Shown piece by piece: positions 12,840-25,300 of a stretch of DNA of 64,000 bases. Every line of letters starts with the position of its first letter. The first letter of the stretch is position 1. Source of the DNA: Branchiostoma floridae (lineage: Eukaryota > Chordata > Leptocardii > Amphioxiformes > Branchiostomatidae); the NCBI RefSeq assembly GCF_000003815.2, contig NC_049986.1, positions 22,995,301 to 23,059,300 of the forward strand, in the 5' to 3' direction. The notes beneath the pieces were generated by a model, which saw only the letters and a program-made list of their open reading frames with translations, was not told the DNA's origin and searched no databases. The position numbers and the translations under genes were made by a program.

Positions 12840-12945
12840 TAATCTCCAAGCAGATCCTACGGTGCCATAAGATCAGTGCCTAAGGGAGTCAAACGGGCAA
12901 GTTTGATATTATACATAACGCACCGTGGATCTGGTTGGAGATTAA
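12840..12945. mobile_element. Short foldback element (about 106 bp)
   Basis: Left arm TAATCTCCAAGCAGATCCTA (from 12840) pairs with the right arm ending GGATCTGGTTGGAGATTA (to 12945), giving inverted ends of about 25 bp. The same left-arm sequence with few changes occurs at about 22792-22828, so it is a dispersed family. No coding content. Confidence 0.6.
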
Positions 12946-15374
12946 GTGCAACCGACTTAAAACCACTTAGTAACGCCTGACTACGCTCATAATCCGAGTC
13001 CAAGGCGATTCTACACGTACGCTTCGTACACAGTCAGGGACATGAACCATGATGTAAGAGTGAAGTGATGTGATGGAAAAATGACTTTTCATCTGTCAAA
13101 GAAAGTCAGGAAAGTCTCTTGCGTTCCCCTGTAACTTAATGACGTAATCCCATACTGAACGTAATAGTCTAAAAGGGTATTTGCTGACCAGGATCACTAG
13201 ATGCTATCGGTAGATATAGCTTAGATTGAAAACACATGACAATGCTTTTCTGAAATTAACTAGCCTAGGATAAAGCTTTATAGAAGTGAAATCAGGTAAC
13301 CGCAAGATGAGTCGGGCGCGCCAATGTTCCATGCAGCTTCCCAACCTTCCATACCAACAGTTGGCCTTCCCACAGGGCAGCTATCTCTCTAGTCCAGCTA
13401 TCTCTCTTAATCTTTGAATATATGAAGAGATCGGTTCGTCTTTCTCGGCATTATCTGCCCATCGTGAGTGAATAACATGACCTGTCCCTCCAGGCCAATG
13501 GAGAAAGATGGCCGAGATACAAGATCTTCGGTCTAAGAATGGGAATAAGATGTTTAATCAATGACTTCGCTGCCGGAAATGCTGGGCTTAATTACATGTC
13601 CTTCATTTTACGATTCCATCGTCCATCTTGAACCATATGCAAGTAAATCATTGAGTAGGTAAAATGATACTAAGAAGCCAAATGATTCTGTCTCAGGCCT
13701 GCACAAGTGCTTTATTTCAATACTGGTCAGAGAAGAAAGAAGAAAAAAAACAGTATAATCGCAGGAGGACATTCTATCAACTGGCACACATTTGAGCTTT
13801 ATCTTTGTGTGTAACAAGATAAAGGAGAGTACATAGCCGGCATCTGATATAAAGGCCTTCAACCCAAATATGGTATCGACCGTTCTTCCCACTTGCATTG
13901 TTGTAACGTTTATTCTTTCCCCAAAAGCTTGGAAACGTCAGAGCCTACGCCATTACGTTATTAAGAATGGATGCTTGTCCTTAGAAGACCCCGTGACAAT
14001 GACCTCCAAGGACGTTTTAAAGGGCAATTAATTCAAGAACTAATAGGCACCGTGACGTACCATCAATATGTCTTCGTCACATTCCGTATGCTATTGCGAT
14101 CGCAGAGCTGCTTTTGAATGAATGAAGGTAATTGGCTTCTAAATAAATAAAACGCTTTGGTAACGCCACTAGGTTAACTAAATGGCAGCCATCGAATTCA
14201 TTACCACAGCATAAAAGAATTAAGACGTATAAGGCCTTTACATATTTTCAACTAGTAATCTGTCAACACTGCTATTGAGCGTGAAATCCCACATGATTTG
14301 TTTGTCTTATTCTGACGTGTTATATCAAAAGGAAGTACTGAAGGAAGAGGAACGTGAAAAAATGGTAACTGCGTTTTCAGTTTGTCGATGAAAGTTAGAC
14401 ATCCAGGTAAACGAAACGACAAAAAGCAGTTACTCAAGCAACTGGATATGATTGTGGAAACGGACAGTGTTACTGATGAAAGACTTCTGATCGCTGTCTG
14501 AATCATCCGACCGTTTTCAAAATCATATCCAGTTGCTTGTCGATGAGTAACTGCTTTATGGTGTACGTTTTCAATAGCCGAAAGCATTTTTCACAGTCGA
14601 GAGTTTGACTGCTATGGTAGTAGCCATACATCTTGAGTTTGTTAGCTTAATTGGCTGGTGTGACAGCCGAAACCGCCGATAACGGATGAGGTTAGAGAAA
14701 ACCGAGGCCATGATGTGCATATCTACCGGCAAGACGGATCGTTAGCGAAGTAAAGAGCAATAAAATGGCTGGGCAAAGTTTGTATATCTGTCCGGAAGGA
14801 AATTGAAGACATTTCAAACGTCTTGGCTTGGTTTAATGGTGTTTAGCATTGATGTCCACAAGACAAGAAAATTACCTTCACCTTTTAGAAATACTGGAAA
14901 GTTTGCAGAGTATTCAAGCTGCTCGTTTAAAAGTAGTGGACACACATAAACATGTTTTATGTTATTTCGTGCATCTATGAGCAGAGCACCCCGAAACACT
15001 GGTATCCGAATGACAGTAAAGATCGAATATACAAGTTTTCAGAGACTGAATTACGGTTGCGTGAAGTTTCTTACTAGGATGGGTACAGTTTAAATGATAC
15101 CCCTTGGAGGCCCACCACATATCAACCTGGTGATTACGATTCTACAATAAGAAAACCAAGGTTAAATGATGCACGATTTATTTTCCACGCTTTGCAGACA
15201 GATAAATGTTTGCCTTGCAGTGATAACCCGACAGATCATTTTTCAGAGACCATATATCAAGGCGCGTGTATCCGGATGTCAGCATAATAGAATAATTGTA
15301 GGGGAAGGGTATTTTCAGAAGGCTATCAATCTGATGTTTGGATTTTAGATAAACTGTTATGTCGCAGACTTCGA
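12946..15374. other. Stretch without a recognisable gene; one foldback
   Basis: A foldback has arms at about 14426-14463 and 14511-14555, sharing CAACTGGATATGATT and AGTTACTC/GAGTAACT. The surrounding frames (96 and 111 codons, minus strand, at 13608-13898 and 14252-14587) have no recognisable features. The second of them is written across the foldback. Confidence 0.5.
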
Positions 15375-15377
15375 TAA

Positions 15378-15629
15378 GGCCCGGCAACCACACTCCACTA
15401 GACGGCGATCGCCCTGCTCTTTCACAGCGACCCAAATAGGATATGTGTAACCTTCAGTTTCACATTGGGTATATCATACAAAACGTAAAAGTGTGACCGA
15501 GAAGACAACAAAACACATTAAGTGCCAAAAGATTCTATTCTTTTCTTATACAATTCGTTGAACGACATGTCACATTTAAGGTCGCTGAGAGAGCGTGGTA
15601 AGAGCGCCGTCCGAGTGGAAAGGTGGCAA
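15378..15629 (-). mobile_element. MITE family A, copy 3 (reverse orientation)
   Basis: The same element as at 5769-6008 in opposite orientation: CCACTAGACGGCGATCGCCC at the left, AATAGGATATGTGTAACCTT next to it, and GAGTGGAAAGG at the right. A TAA precedes it at 15375-15377, but no clean duplicate follows, so one boundary has decayed. Confidence 0.75.
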
Positions 15630-16646
15630 CATCATTTGATAGAACTTAACCAATTTCAAAATTAAGATTAAAATCGGATCTCTCAACGATTTATATATTA
15701 TGTGTATTGTTGTCTTTTCCGTGATAGCATCACATTTTGCATTTTTTTAAATCATGGATCACACAAAGTCAATCTTGGTCGTCTAAAGAAAAGAAGGTCT
15801 TAGGAACACCGAATGACAAAAGGGATGAATTGTTGCAATTTTGTGTATATCACGTACATATGTAGGATAAACGTGTGGTTAATTTCAATTGCACACTAGC
15901 GGAATTTATAATGAAAGCATTAATTTCAGCTTAGTCATGAAAATGATAAGAGGGAATAACAAATGGAAAGATTTGCTGTACTTTTTGTATATAGCACAAC
16001 ATTGCAATAAAGTAAGATTCATATTTTAGGTTATGAGCAAAAGTTGGCTACGGGTATACTACGAGACTCGTTGTCTATACTTAAGAATAACAGCTATAAA
16101 TTTAGCTTAATAGTGACAAGCAATATACGTGAGGTGGTCCAAATAATCATATTTGCTGCATATGAGACTTAATATTTCGATCCATACAACTCGATCGATA
16201 TTTCTGGCGTCATCTCATGAAACACGTTCTGTATCAAAAACACTCAACTGTAACAAAAAAAACGCTATTATTTGAGTTCTCCTGCTGGTGAAAGATAGTA
16301 GAGAAACTTACGGTTTGTTTTATCGATTATTTCGATTAGTCGAAAATACAGTATCAGTCTTTGTAGTACCTTTGTATATAAACAGCGATGCAATTAAATA
16401 ATATAAATATTTCAGGCTAATATACATTAGACAATGTTTGCTTAGGGTATCCTGCGAGGTAACTAAACTTTAGAATAACAGCAGTAGATACGTTTTGTCT
16501 AAGAGACAATCAACTGTAGAAAAGTCGTGTTATTTCGTGAGTTTTGCTGCTGTGGTGAAAGATAGTAGAGAAACTTACAGTTCACATTATCGATCGCTCC
16601 TTCACCACAACCGCCAACGCAGTTGGTGCCCGTTGTAACTCCTCAG
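15630..16646. other. A/T-rich stretch, partly duplicated, no gene
   Basis: Two related segments containing GTGAAAGATAGTAGAGAAAC followed by TTATCGAT occur near 16285-16330 and 16555-16600, which suggests another local duplication of about 270 bp. No coding feature was seen. Confidence 0.45.
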
Positions 16647-16649
16647 TAA

Positions 16650-16892
16650 TAGCCCCTTCCCACTAGGACGGCGCTCTCGCCACGCCCTCTCTGCGACCTC
16701 GAATTTTACAGATCGCTTAACGAATTCTAAAGAAAAAAAAACGAATCTTTTTACATGCTGTAAGTTTTGTTGTCTCGTAAGTCATACTTTTACGTTTGTA
16801 TGATATACCCAGTGTGAAAGCGAAGGTTACACATATCCTATTTAGGTCGCAGTGAGAGCGCAGCGCGATCGCCGTCTGGTGGAAAGGGGGCC
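16650..16892 (+). mobile_element. MITE family A, copy 4 (intact)
   Basis: About 243 bp flanked by TAA on both sides (16647-16649 and 16893-16895). It starts TAGCCCCTTCCCACTAGGAC and ends GTGGAAAGGGGGCC. The TAA duplication here and TTA at copy 2 together define a TWA target. Confidence 0.8.
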
Positions 16893-17139
16893 TAACCCAT
16901 CAAAACGTCAGGACTGTCCGATATTCGCAGCCGCGGGGCCATCACTGTTTTAGCACCGATTGTTTCCTTCAAGGGCGAGGCATGATAACGCTTGAGACTC
17001 TCGTTAAACAACAAAGAAGGCGGCTGTAAAATGGATGGCCAGTCAACGTCGATAATTACTGCTCCTCACTGAGTTTTGTGGAGCGGGTCTTTATGTCTCA
17101 TTGCAAATTGAAAAACTTTAAGTGATTGATTTCCACAAG

Positions 17140-17685
17140 TAACGTCTTGCATTATTTATCTAAACAATCTGGGAAGTCCTTGTAGTATCATAGAATGTAC
17201 ATTTTATTTGTGATAATTCATTCCTTCACATAAAATTATCCCATAAAGTATAGTTTGATATCATTCACTTCTTGCGAATGATTAGCTAGAGCCGAGGCAA
17301 GATCCGCCAAAGAGAAGGCTGACATGTTTAACGATTATTTTCATTTTCTTGCATTATTTATCTAAACAATCTGGGAAGTCCTTGTAGTATCATAGGATGT
17401 ACATTTTAATTGTGATAAGTCATTCCGTCACATAAAGACATTCCATGAAGTATAGATTGATATCATTTTCTTCTTGCGAATGATTAGCTAGCACCGAAGT
17501 TCCGCCAAAGAGAAGGCTGACATGTTTAATGATTAGTTTCATTTTCTTGCATCATTTATCTTAACAATCTAGGAAGTCCTTGTGGTATTATACAATGTAC
17601 ATTTCATTTGTGATAAGTCCTTTCGTGACATAAAGATATCCAATGAAGTACATTTTGATATCATCTTTGTTCTTGCGAATGATAA
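17140..17685. repeat. Three-copy tandem repeat, about 200 bp
   Basis: Units start near 17145, 17349 and 17548. All share TCTTGCATTATTTATC or a near match, AACAATCTGGGAAGTCCTTG, a TGTACATTT(T/C)A segment and CTTGCGAATGAT. Units 1 and 2 end with CCGCCAAAGAGAAGGCTGAC, and the third unit stops before that. Confidence 0.8.
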
Positions 17686-18035
17686 AAAATAAAATCAAAG
17701 TAACAATTGATCAACATTAGCTCATTCATTTCATCCATTTACCCTCTCAGTCTTATGCCGTTATGGCTTAGCCCCATACTATAGGCTTAACATTGCGGAG
17801 AGTGTTTTTACTACCGCACATGTTAAAATTAAACATAAAGATGATACTCAGCCTGATATTTGCTTCGTCCATAAACAAGGTCATTGAAAATATCATAATT
17901 CATTATCAAGTCATGGTGAATAGAATTTAGAATGACGTCATAAAAGTAAATGCTAGTTTCATCCCTAAAAATGGTTATTGAAAAAAAATTAAAGTTCGCG
18001 GTAGCACCATGCACTATAGTCTCTTACTGACACAG

Positions 18036-18116
18036 AAAAATGTTCGCGGTGGTTTTAAGTTCGCGGTGAAGCGGCCACCGCGAAGACCGCGAACATTAAA
18101 CCACCGCGAACATTTC
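18036..18116. repeat. Compound palindrome of TTCGCGGTGG units
   Basis: AATGTTCGCGGTGGTTTTAA (left) is mirrored by TTAAACCACCGCGAACATT (right). Within the mirror there is a second pair, TTCGCGGT against ACCGCGAA. The unit TTCGCGG and its complement occur several times in about 80 bp. It may be a tiny foldback element or a clustered binding site, and I cannot separate these by sight. Confidence 0.7.
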
Positions 18117-18544
18117 TGCATTTTCAGTATCACAATTCTTGCCCGACCCCAAATCCAGGTTAAAAATGAGTAAGATATTATGTTTGGGCGGCAGAGAATT
18201 GTATGCCTACGGGATATAAAAATCTGCACACGTACGCTGTGAGAATTATTTGTTATTCCATTTATTTATTAATCCCCTCCAACCCTCCCGGCCCAACCCA
18301 TTCATTAAACCGGCGACACTCCGATCTGTTACGACATGTAACACGGCACGTAACCGACACGCTGGGGTGTACACATGGCCGCCAGGCATACGTCAAGTCA
18401 ATAGTCGTCTCGCACATTTCATCCACGCTTCGTACAAACGGTCACATCTTTAATGCGGGAATTTGTAGCGTAAAACTCAACTTTTTTTTAACGTCGTTGC
18501 GAGTCATGCCAGCCACACGAAACCAAACTTGAAGAGGTGGTTCG

Positions 18545-18960
18545 TAAGTTCATGTACGATTTTGTGGCATATCAAATAGGAGTTCAAAATTGAATTATGA
18601 TTTAACTTTTCAGAATATACTAAGCCCAGACCTGTTTTTGGTTGCATATCATACGGGAGTTAAAAATGAAAATACGATTACACATTTCAGAAAATATATA
18701 CTGGCCAATCTTAGGTAGACATTGTTACGTTTGGTATTCGACACAGCCAAGTGATTATTTGCGCAACACGTCTTTCCTAGTGGTTAGTATGTACATGTAT
18801 GGTTTCGTGGCATATTGTATAGGTTTAAAAATAAAAATCCGATTTAACTTTTCAGAATATACTAAGCCCTGACCAATCTTTAGTCCACATTGTTACGTTG
18901 GTTATGCGACACAGTCAAGTCTTTATTCGAGCAACACGTTATTCCTAAATCATAGCCTGG
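18545..18960. repeat. Three-unit tandem repeat, about 140-200 bp
   Basis: Each unit has a GTGGCATAT- or TTGCATAT-type start, then TTTCAGAA(T/A)ATAT and a C(C/T)GACC or GGCC step. Units 2 and 3 also share GACATTGTTACGTTTGG-like and ACACAGCCAAGTGATTATTT-like segments. The short frame at 18642-18872 is a by-product. Confidence 0.7.
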
Positions 18961-19272
18961 AAAGAATGAGCAATTATAATCGGAAAATATCCGACGTAAA
19001 ATGACGATTATACAAACTTCATAAACTTGCTGAGTGCCATCATGACGCACGTCCTGCCGCCATAAAAATCAGAGCGAGGAGAAAAGACGACGACAGATCC
19101 ACCCTTAATCTCTGGGATAGAAGTTTGGACACGTTTGCTTACTGGCGCTCAGCTTTCCTTGCGGTGCAATTAAATATACAAAGCCCTTCCGGAGACATCA
19201 GTTGTTTAACGGTGCGTGAACGCATCGTAACGCTACGTCTCTGGGGAGAGCGAAACGGCGTCAAGGGTGTTA

Positions 19273-19506
19273 TACCCTCTTTCCACTAGGACGGCGCTCT
19301 CTCTGCGACCTAAAATTTGACGGATCGCTCAACGAATCGTATAGAAAGGAAACAAATCTTTTTACATTTTGTGTATTTTGTTTTGTCTTCTAAGTCACAC
19401 TTTTACGTTTAGTATGATATACCCAGTGTGAAAGTGAATGATACACATATCCTATTAAGGTGGCAGTGAGAGCGCAGCGCGATCGCCGTCTAGTGGAAAA
19501 AGGGCC
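19273..19506 (+). mobile_element. MITE family A, copy 5
   Basis: About 234 bp between TTA (19270-19272) and TTA (19507-19509). It starts TACCCTCTTTCCACTAGGAC and ends GTCTAGTGGAAAAAGGGCC. It is followed at once by a reverse-oriented relative, and the pair is enclosed by a 51-bp direct repeat of host sequence. Confidence 0.8.
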
Positions 19507-19509
19507 TTA

Positions 19510-19687
19510 GACCGCTGCGCTCTCACTGCGACCTAATAATAATATGGAAATAGTGGGTATATCATACAAAATATAAACTTTAGGTGTAATTAAAAAGATA
19601 TCAAAAACACGAAGCATTTCTTTTCTTTTTCAAATTTGAGGTCACAGAGAGAGCGCGGCGAGAGCGCCGTCTAGTGGAAACGGGGCC
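19510..19687 (-). mobile_element. MITE family A, copy 6 (reverse, internally deleted)
   Basis: Starts with GCTGCGCTCTCACTGCGACC and ends CGCCGTCTAGTGGAAACGGG, followed by TTA at 19688-19690. At about 178 bp it lacks part of the interior and the outermost left terminus. It is immediately adjacent to copy 5, sharing the TTA at 19507-19509. Confidence 0.7.
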
Positions 19688-19877
19688 TTAGCATCGTAAC
19701 GCTACGTCTCCCGGGAGAGCAAAACGGCGTCTGGGGGGTTAGCGAAGAATGGTTAGGATAATCCGCGGAAAGGCACGTCCCTCGATCGTACCGACATGCA
19801 GTCATCAGGCCGACCTGCTGACTTTCACGGAGAGTCAAGTTTTGTGGGGCACAAGACGGAGTAAATCACCTAATATA

Positions 19878-20321
19878 CACTCGGCACAAAAAGTTTGGAA
19901 TATCTTTGGTATGTCATATTTCCGTTATTTATGCATCAATTTCAATATATTATATATCAATAGAAAGCTTGTGTGATTTTCTTTCCTATGGTATCAAACT
20001 TATCATGATTGTAAACACACGAAACGAGTACAAGACCTGCTTACATGAGTGGGTCACGAAAAAAAAAGTGCCAAAATTCCCCTGCTTCTGTTCAACACTG
20101 TATCGTCCTGTTGATATTGGCATGTGTGTCACTGGTTCAATCAATCCTTTTTTCACCTCACATTTGATATACGGAACATACAAGGTTTTAGCACACTTTT
20201 CATACCATTGGAAAGAAAATCATGCAAGCTTTCTATTGATATATAATATATTGAAATTGATGCAGAAACAGCAGAAATATGATCAACCGAAGTTGATATT
20301 CCAAACTTTTTGTGCTGAGTG
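19878..20321. mobile_element. mariner/Tc1-like non-autonomous element with long inverted ends
   Basis: 444 bp flanked by TA dinucleotides (19876-19877 and 20322-20323). The ends read CACTCGGCACAAAAAGTTTG and, in reverse complement, CACTCAGCACAAAAAGTTTG. The inverted match continues for roughly 125 bp on each side, through TTTCAATATATTATATATCA. A TA target duplication and CA-starting ends fit Tc1/mariner, but no transposase is present. The 140-codon frame at 19906-20328 is written over the arms and is not a gene. Confidence 0.75.
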
Positions 20322-20344
20322 TATATAGATTAGAAATTTCCCCT

Positions 20345-22310
20345 ACTCAATCAGTCAGTGATGTTTCTCCTGTGGGCTATGAAAACTGTGGTAGTGTTAG
20401 AGTAGCAGTCTGAGCATAAGAAGAGGTGATGGGGCGATGGTACCAGTCTGTCTAACAGGATAATGGTAAAAACTCTTACGGGAAGCTCTATACTCCACAA
20501 ACTGGGATGAACGTAATGGACTCCTAGCGACCCCATCTGAGGTGAAGCTGCAAAGTTTGATAAGAACCTCTTATCATCATTATTTCAAGAACGACTCTAT
20601 TTACAGAATAAAGAAACGCTTTTTACACAACAATTTCATTATTCACACCAAAGTTTCGGTGACCGTCTGTCACCATCTTCGGGGCAATTGTACTGCAGCA
20701 ATGTGTGAATAAAGCGATTGCTGTATAGAAAGAGTCTTTTTATGTAGTGAGGTACCAACCTAAAGAAACCTTTCACGGATTCTATGTCCAATTTTTCCAG
20801 AACTGTGGGCTATGAAAACTGTGGTTGTGTTAGAGTAGCAGTCTGAGCATAAGAAGAGGCGATGGGGCGATGGTTCCAATATGTCTAACAGGATAATGGT
20901 AAAAACTCTTACGAGAAGCTCCATACCCTGCAAACTGGGATCAGCGTAATGGTCTCCCGGCGACCCCATCTAAGGTCATGGGTTAGGTGAGGTAAAGCTG
21001 CAGTATAGAATAGTGGAATTTACCAACACAGATGAGCTTTCATTCGGATACTGTAGTATAGAATTGAAAGCTGTAGTGTAGAATTTAAAGAGTCTCTCAT
21101 CATCATTACTTCAAGATCGACTCTATTTACAGAATAAAGAAACTCTTTTTACACAACAATTTCTTTATTCACACCAAAGTTTCCGTGACCGTCTGTCACC
21201 ATCTTCGGGGCAATTTTGCCTGGTTTAAATTGTACTGCAGCAATGTGTGAATAAAGCGAATGCTGTATAGAAAGAGTCTTTTTATTTAGTGACGTACCAA
21301 CCTAAAGAAACCTTTCACGGATTCTATGTCCAATTTTCCCAGAACTATGGGCTATGAAAACTGTGGATGTGTTAGAGTAGCAGTCTGAGAAGGGGTGATG
21401 GGGCGATGGTACCAGTACGTCTAACGGGATAATAGTAAAGACTCTTACGAGAAGCTCCATACTCTACAAACTGGGATAAGCGTAATGGTCTCCCAGCGAC
21501 CCCATCTAAGGTCATAGTTTAGGTGAGGTAAAGCTGTAGTATAGAATTTAAAGCTGTAGTGTAGAATTTAAAGCTGTAGTATAGAATTTAAAGCTGTAGC
21601 GTGGACTTTAAAGAGTCTCTCATCATCATTTGTTCAAGATCGATTCTATTTCCCAGATAAAGAAACTGTTTTAAACAACCATTTCTTTATTCACACCAAA
21701 GTTTCGGTGACCGTCTGTCACCATCTTCGGGGCAATTTGGCCTGGTTTAAATTGTACTGGAGCAATGTGTGAATAAAGCGATTACTGTATAGAAAGAGTC
21801 TTTTATTTAGTGACGTACCAACCTAAAGAAACCTTTCACGGATTCTATGTCCAATTTTCCCAGAACTATGGGCTATGAAAACTGTGGATGTGTTAGAGTA
21901 GCAGTCTGAGAAGGGGTGATGGGGCGATGGTACCAGTACGTCTAACGGGATAATGGTAAAAACTCTTACGAGAAGCTCCATACCCTGCAAACTGGGATAA
22001 GCGTAATGTGCTCCCAGCGACCCCATCTAAGGTCATGGTTTAGGTAAGGTAAAGCTGTAGAGTAGAATTTAAAGACTCTCTCATCATCATTAGTTCAAGA
22101 ACGACTTTATTTACAGAATAAAGAAACTCTTTTTAACAGCCATTTCTTTATTCACACCAATGTTTCGGTGACCGTCCGTCACCATCTTCGGGCAATTTCG
22201 TCTGGTTCTGCGATTGCTGTGTGAAAAGAGTCTCTTTATTCAGTGACATACCAACCTAAAGAAACTTCTCATGGATTCTATGTCCACTTTTCACAGAACA
22301 ACGTAAGCAA
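20345..22310 (-). repeat. Four-unit array, about 0.5 kb per unit
   Basis: The marker CACCATCTTCGGGGCAATT or a close variant recurs at about 20671, 21191, 21721 and 22181. Each is preceded by a hairpin (GGTGACCGTCTGTCACC) and a CTTTATTCACACCAA segment, and each is part of a unit containing TGGGCTATGAAAACTGTGG and CAAACTGGGAT. Minus-strand frames of 61-69 codons appear at the same place in several units (20351-20536, 20760-20969, 21823-22026). They follow the repeat rather than showing selection for protein. A foldback copy is at 44695-44955. Confidence 0.8.
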
Positions 22311-22314
22311 GGGA

Positions 22315-25300
22315 TCAACAAGAATTGTGGTATGTTTGTCAGTTTTTCATCTAAACAGTATTCATATACTCCACTGCGCCATCCCATTGGCTTGTTCCAC
22401 ATATTATTCATATACCCGGCCATATATATTGCCCTTCCCGCAACAACGTAGTCTACTAGAAGTACAATTTAGCACCTGGCCTACCAGTACTATGCCTTTT
22501 ACTTATATGCTTTATTTTGGGCCTGACGGTGACACTAAAAAGACCAAATAAATGCCCATCAGGCCACTGGTACCGTTTCGAATAATCGTAACCTATCTTC
22601 CAGGATCACAAGACAATTCAGCGTGGGTGCAAATCAGGCAAATCGTGCAGAGAAGCCCCCAAACGGCGGGCACAGCTTCTGTAACTTGCAGCCCCGTAAT
22701 TTTGAATTTTGTAGACAAGTCGTGGGAAGCATCCCATCATGCATATCGTGCAGTAGCAGAAGCGTATTTAGGTAGATCCTATGGCAAATGATAATCTCCG
22801 AGCAGATCCTACGGTAGCATAAGATAGCATCCAAAGCTGTCAGAGAAGTCAAGCCACGCCGTTCTAGCTGACTCTCTTTGGTCAGCTGTACTCCTTAGCC
22901 AGCTTTGATTTTTTTGCCACGGGCAAATTTGCCTGGAGTTTAGGCAAATGGCACAATTTTAGAGTAAAAGGACCATATACATTTTATTTAGTGAGAATCA
23001 TTTTGAAACTAAGAATACCTACATGTAATTTGAATCTTAATCTAGATGCATTAAAATCCAGTTGCCCTGCACACGAATAAATGTACCATACAACGCAGAC
23101 AGAGCATGGGATCTTTCAAGGTGTCAGCAAGGATTAGGTGTGGAAACATCATTTGTCTTCTTTACTAAAACTCTTCTCGAGCAGCCCCGATAACATATAA
23201 TTAATGGCAAAATATAATTGACTTGAATAAACTGAACATAACATATATGCAGATGATAACATACACAAGTAGTCATACTAATATAGAATAATAATAAAGA
23301 TTTTCTTTGTACTATTTTTTAGCAGCCACAAGGACACACGGAGTTACCGATTGCCAGCTCTTTTCGAGAAGCTAGCCACAAGTATAGACTAGCTGCCGGT
23401 TGCCTCGTACGCCTTCTGCAATAATCCCAAACGCAGGTCCTCAACAATTTACAATCAGATGAAACTTGACTCCGGTTCTCCCTTCTCGTGGGGAACGTTA
23501 TCCTTGAGTCTCTAATGAAGCTGTTCCTCCCACCACATTCTCTGCCATCATTACACCTAACAGCCAATAACGCGCGCGGCAATACGCCATGTTATGGCAC
23601 GGATTATGACTTCAGCCATGCGCCTGTCTACGTTAATAGCCGATGAAGTGTCCAACAGGTCTGATCATAAAGTTCCCACTGGACTTATTGCTCGCATTGG
23701 TCAGAGCTTTTTTTAGCCTCTTGCACTAGAGTCGGACAAACTCGAGATAACTCTGCGTCATTAGTTGGTTCATTTTGTTCCTTTACTGCCTGCAAATCGC
23801 CGGGTAGAATTGAAGCTTTTACTTCTGTGGGATGAAATAATTAGAGTACAGCCTTGTTCAATCAACAATGACAATGTCTTCAATCAACAATGTTTTCATC
23901 AACTATTTTATACAACTAAGTAACAGTGACAAAGTTATATTCCTTAGACAAATCTTTGATTGTTAAACACATCTGCACAATCTAAATATCAAAAGAAGCG
24001 AGAAGAAGTCGATTCATTAAGTAGAATATATTTCTTGTGTTGGTTAACATTGTATGTTTCATGTGCCTATCATTTGTTATTTCCTTGCGAACTGGTATGA
24101 CCCGGTCGGTATGAATGTTCAATGGAGGTCCAAACATTAATTGACAAAGATACCTCCTCTCATAGCTGTACCGGCTATGCTCCAACACAAACCAAATGAG
24201 CTAAGAAACTTCTCAAAAAGGTCCCCCCCCCCTACAGAAGAAGTCACAGTGGAAGAGTAATCGAAACCCTTGCGGGCACACCCACAAATTTACCTTGACT
24301 TTCCTGCCTTCACATCTCCATTGAATGCACCCTCGAGTTCTTCCCCTCCGCTTGTATAATTACGGACATAAGTCACAGCTTGCCCGGCATCCCTTATGTA
24401 TGCACATTGTCTGCACAAGCCAGACGGATAGGCAGCACAGCTAGCACATTCGTCAACGCATGGGTTGATGAAAAGAGAAGAAAAAAACATACCTTGTAGG
24501 ACATCCCGTGCCCTGTGGTGCAAGAAATGTTGAGAAACGCGAGTCTTACAGTTACCAAAGAATCTGGAACTCTCTGACGTCATCAAGGGATTACGGCCAC
24601 GGTTGAATCACGACATGATTCAACCCAAACTTCATAAACATGGAGGCGTTTCTCAATCGCGCTCTTTTCATTCTATTTTCTTCTAACGTTTGTAATCTCC
24701 GCCCCGGTGATTGCAAGGCTTTGAATCTGCACTGAAGCAGTTCGTAATTAATGGATGCCGACAGAATGAAGCCTAATGGCTTTCATTTCTTATGCCAGCG
24801 CCCCCGGACATGTGATATGGGAAGGTCTAGGACGTTTTGTTGGGTCTACATCAGATTAAGATGTGCAAACTTTAAGAAATTATGATATTTTAGTACGCTT
24901 CTAACAATTCATTTTGAGACAAAACACTGTTCTTGCAGTAGTCTAGTAAAATGAGATAAAACAAATGTAGTAATTAATTTCTACAAACATATACATTTGG
25001 TGTGGATTTGATAAAAAAAGCAATATTTCCTACTAAATAGACACTAGACAAAGTTATCAAAGCAACAATGATTAAAGACCTGCAGATAGGGGGTCCCCAC
25101 ATTGTATGATCAGTACATACAATGTAGATTCCATTTGCCCCATAAAGATATCTATCGTAACCTAATGACATAACACTGGAATTGACTTAAACTCACTCAC
25201 TCATTCTCTCACAAGTCTAATCGTCCATTGATTCATAGCGTCTCGGAATGTGACCACACACACACACACCCCTCGCGCCTCGCGCCCCGGATATCAGCCC

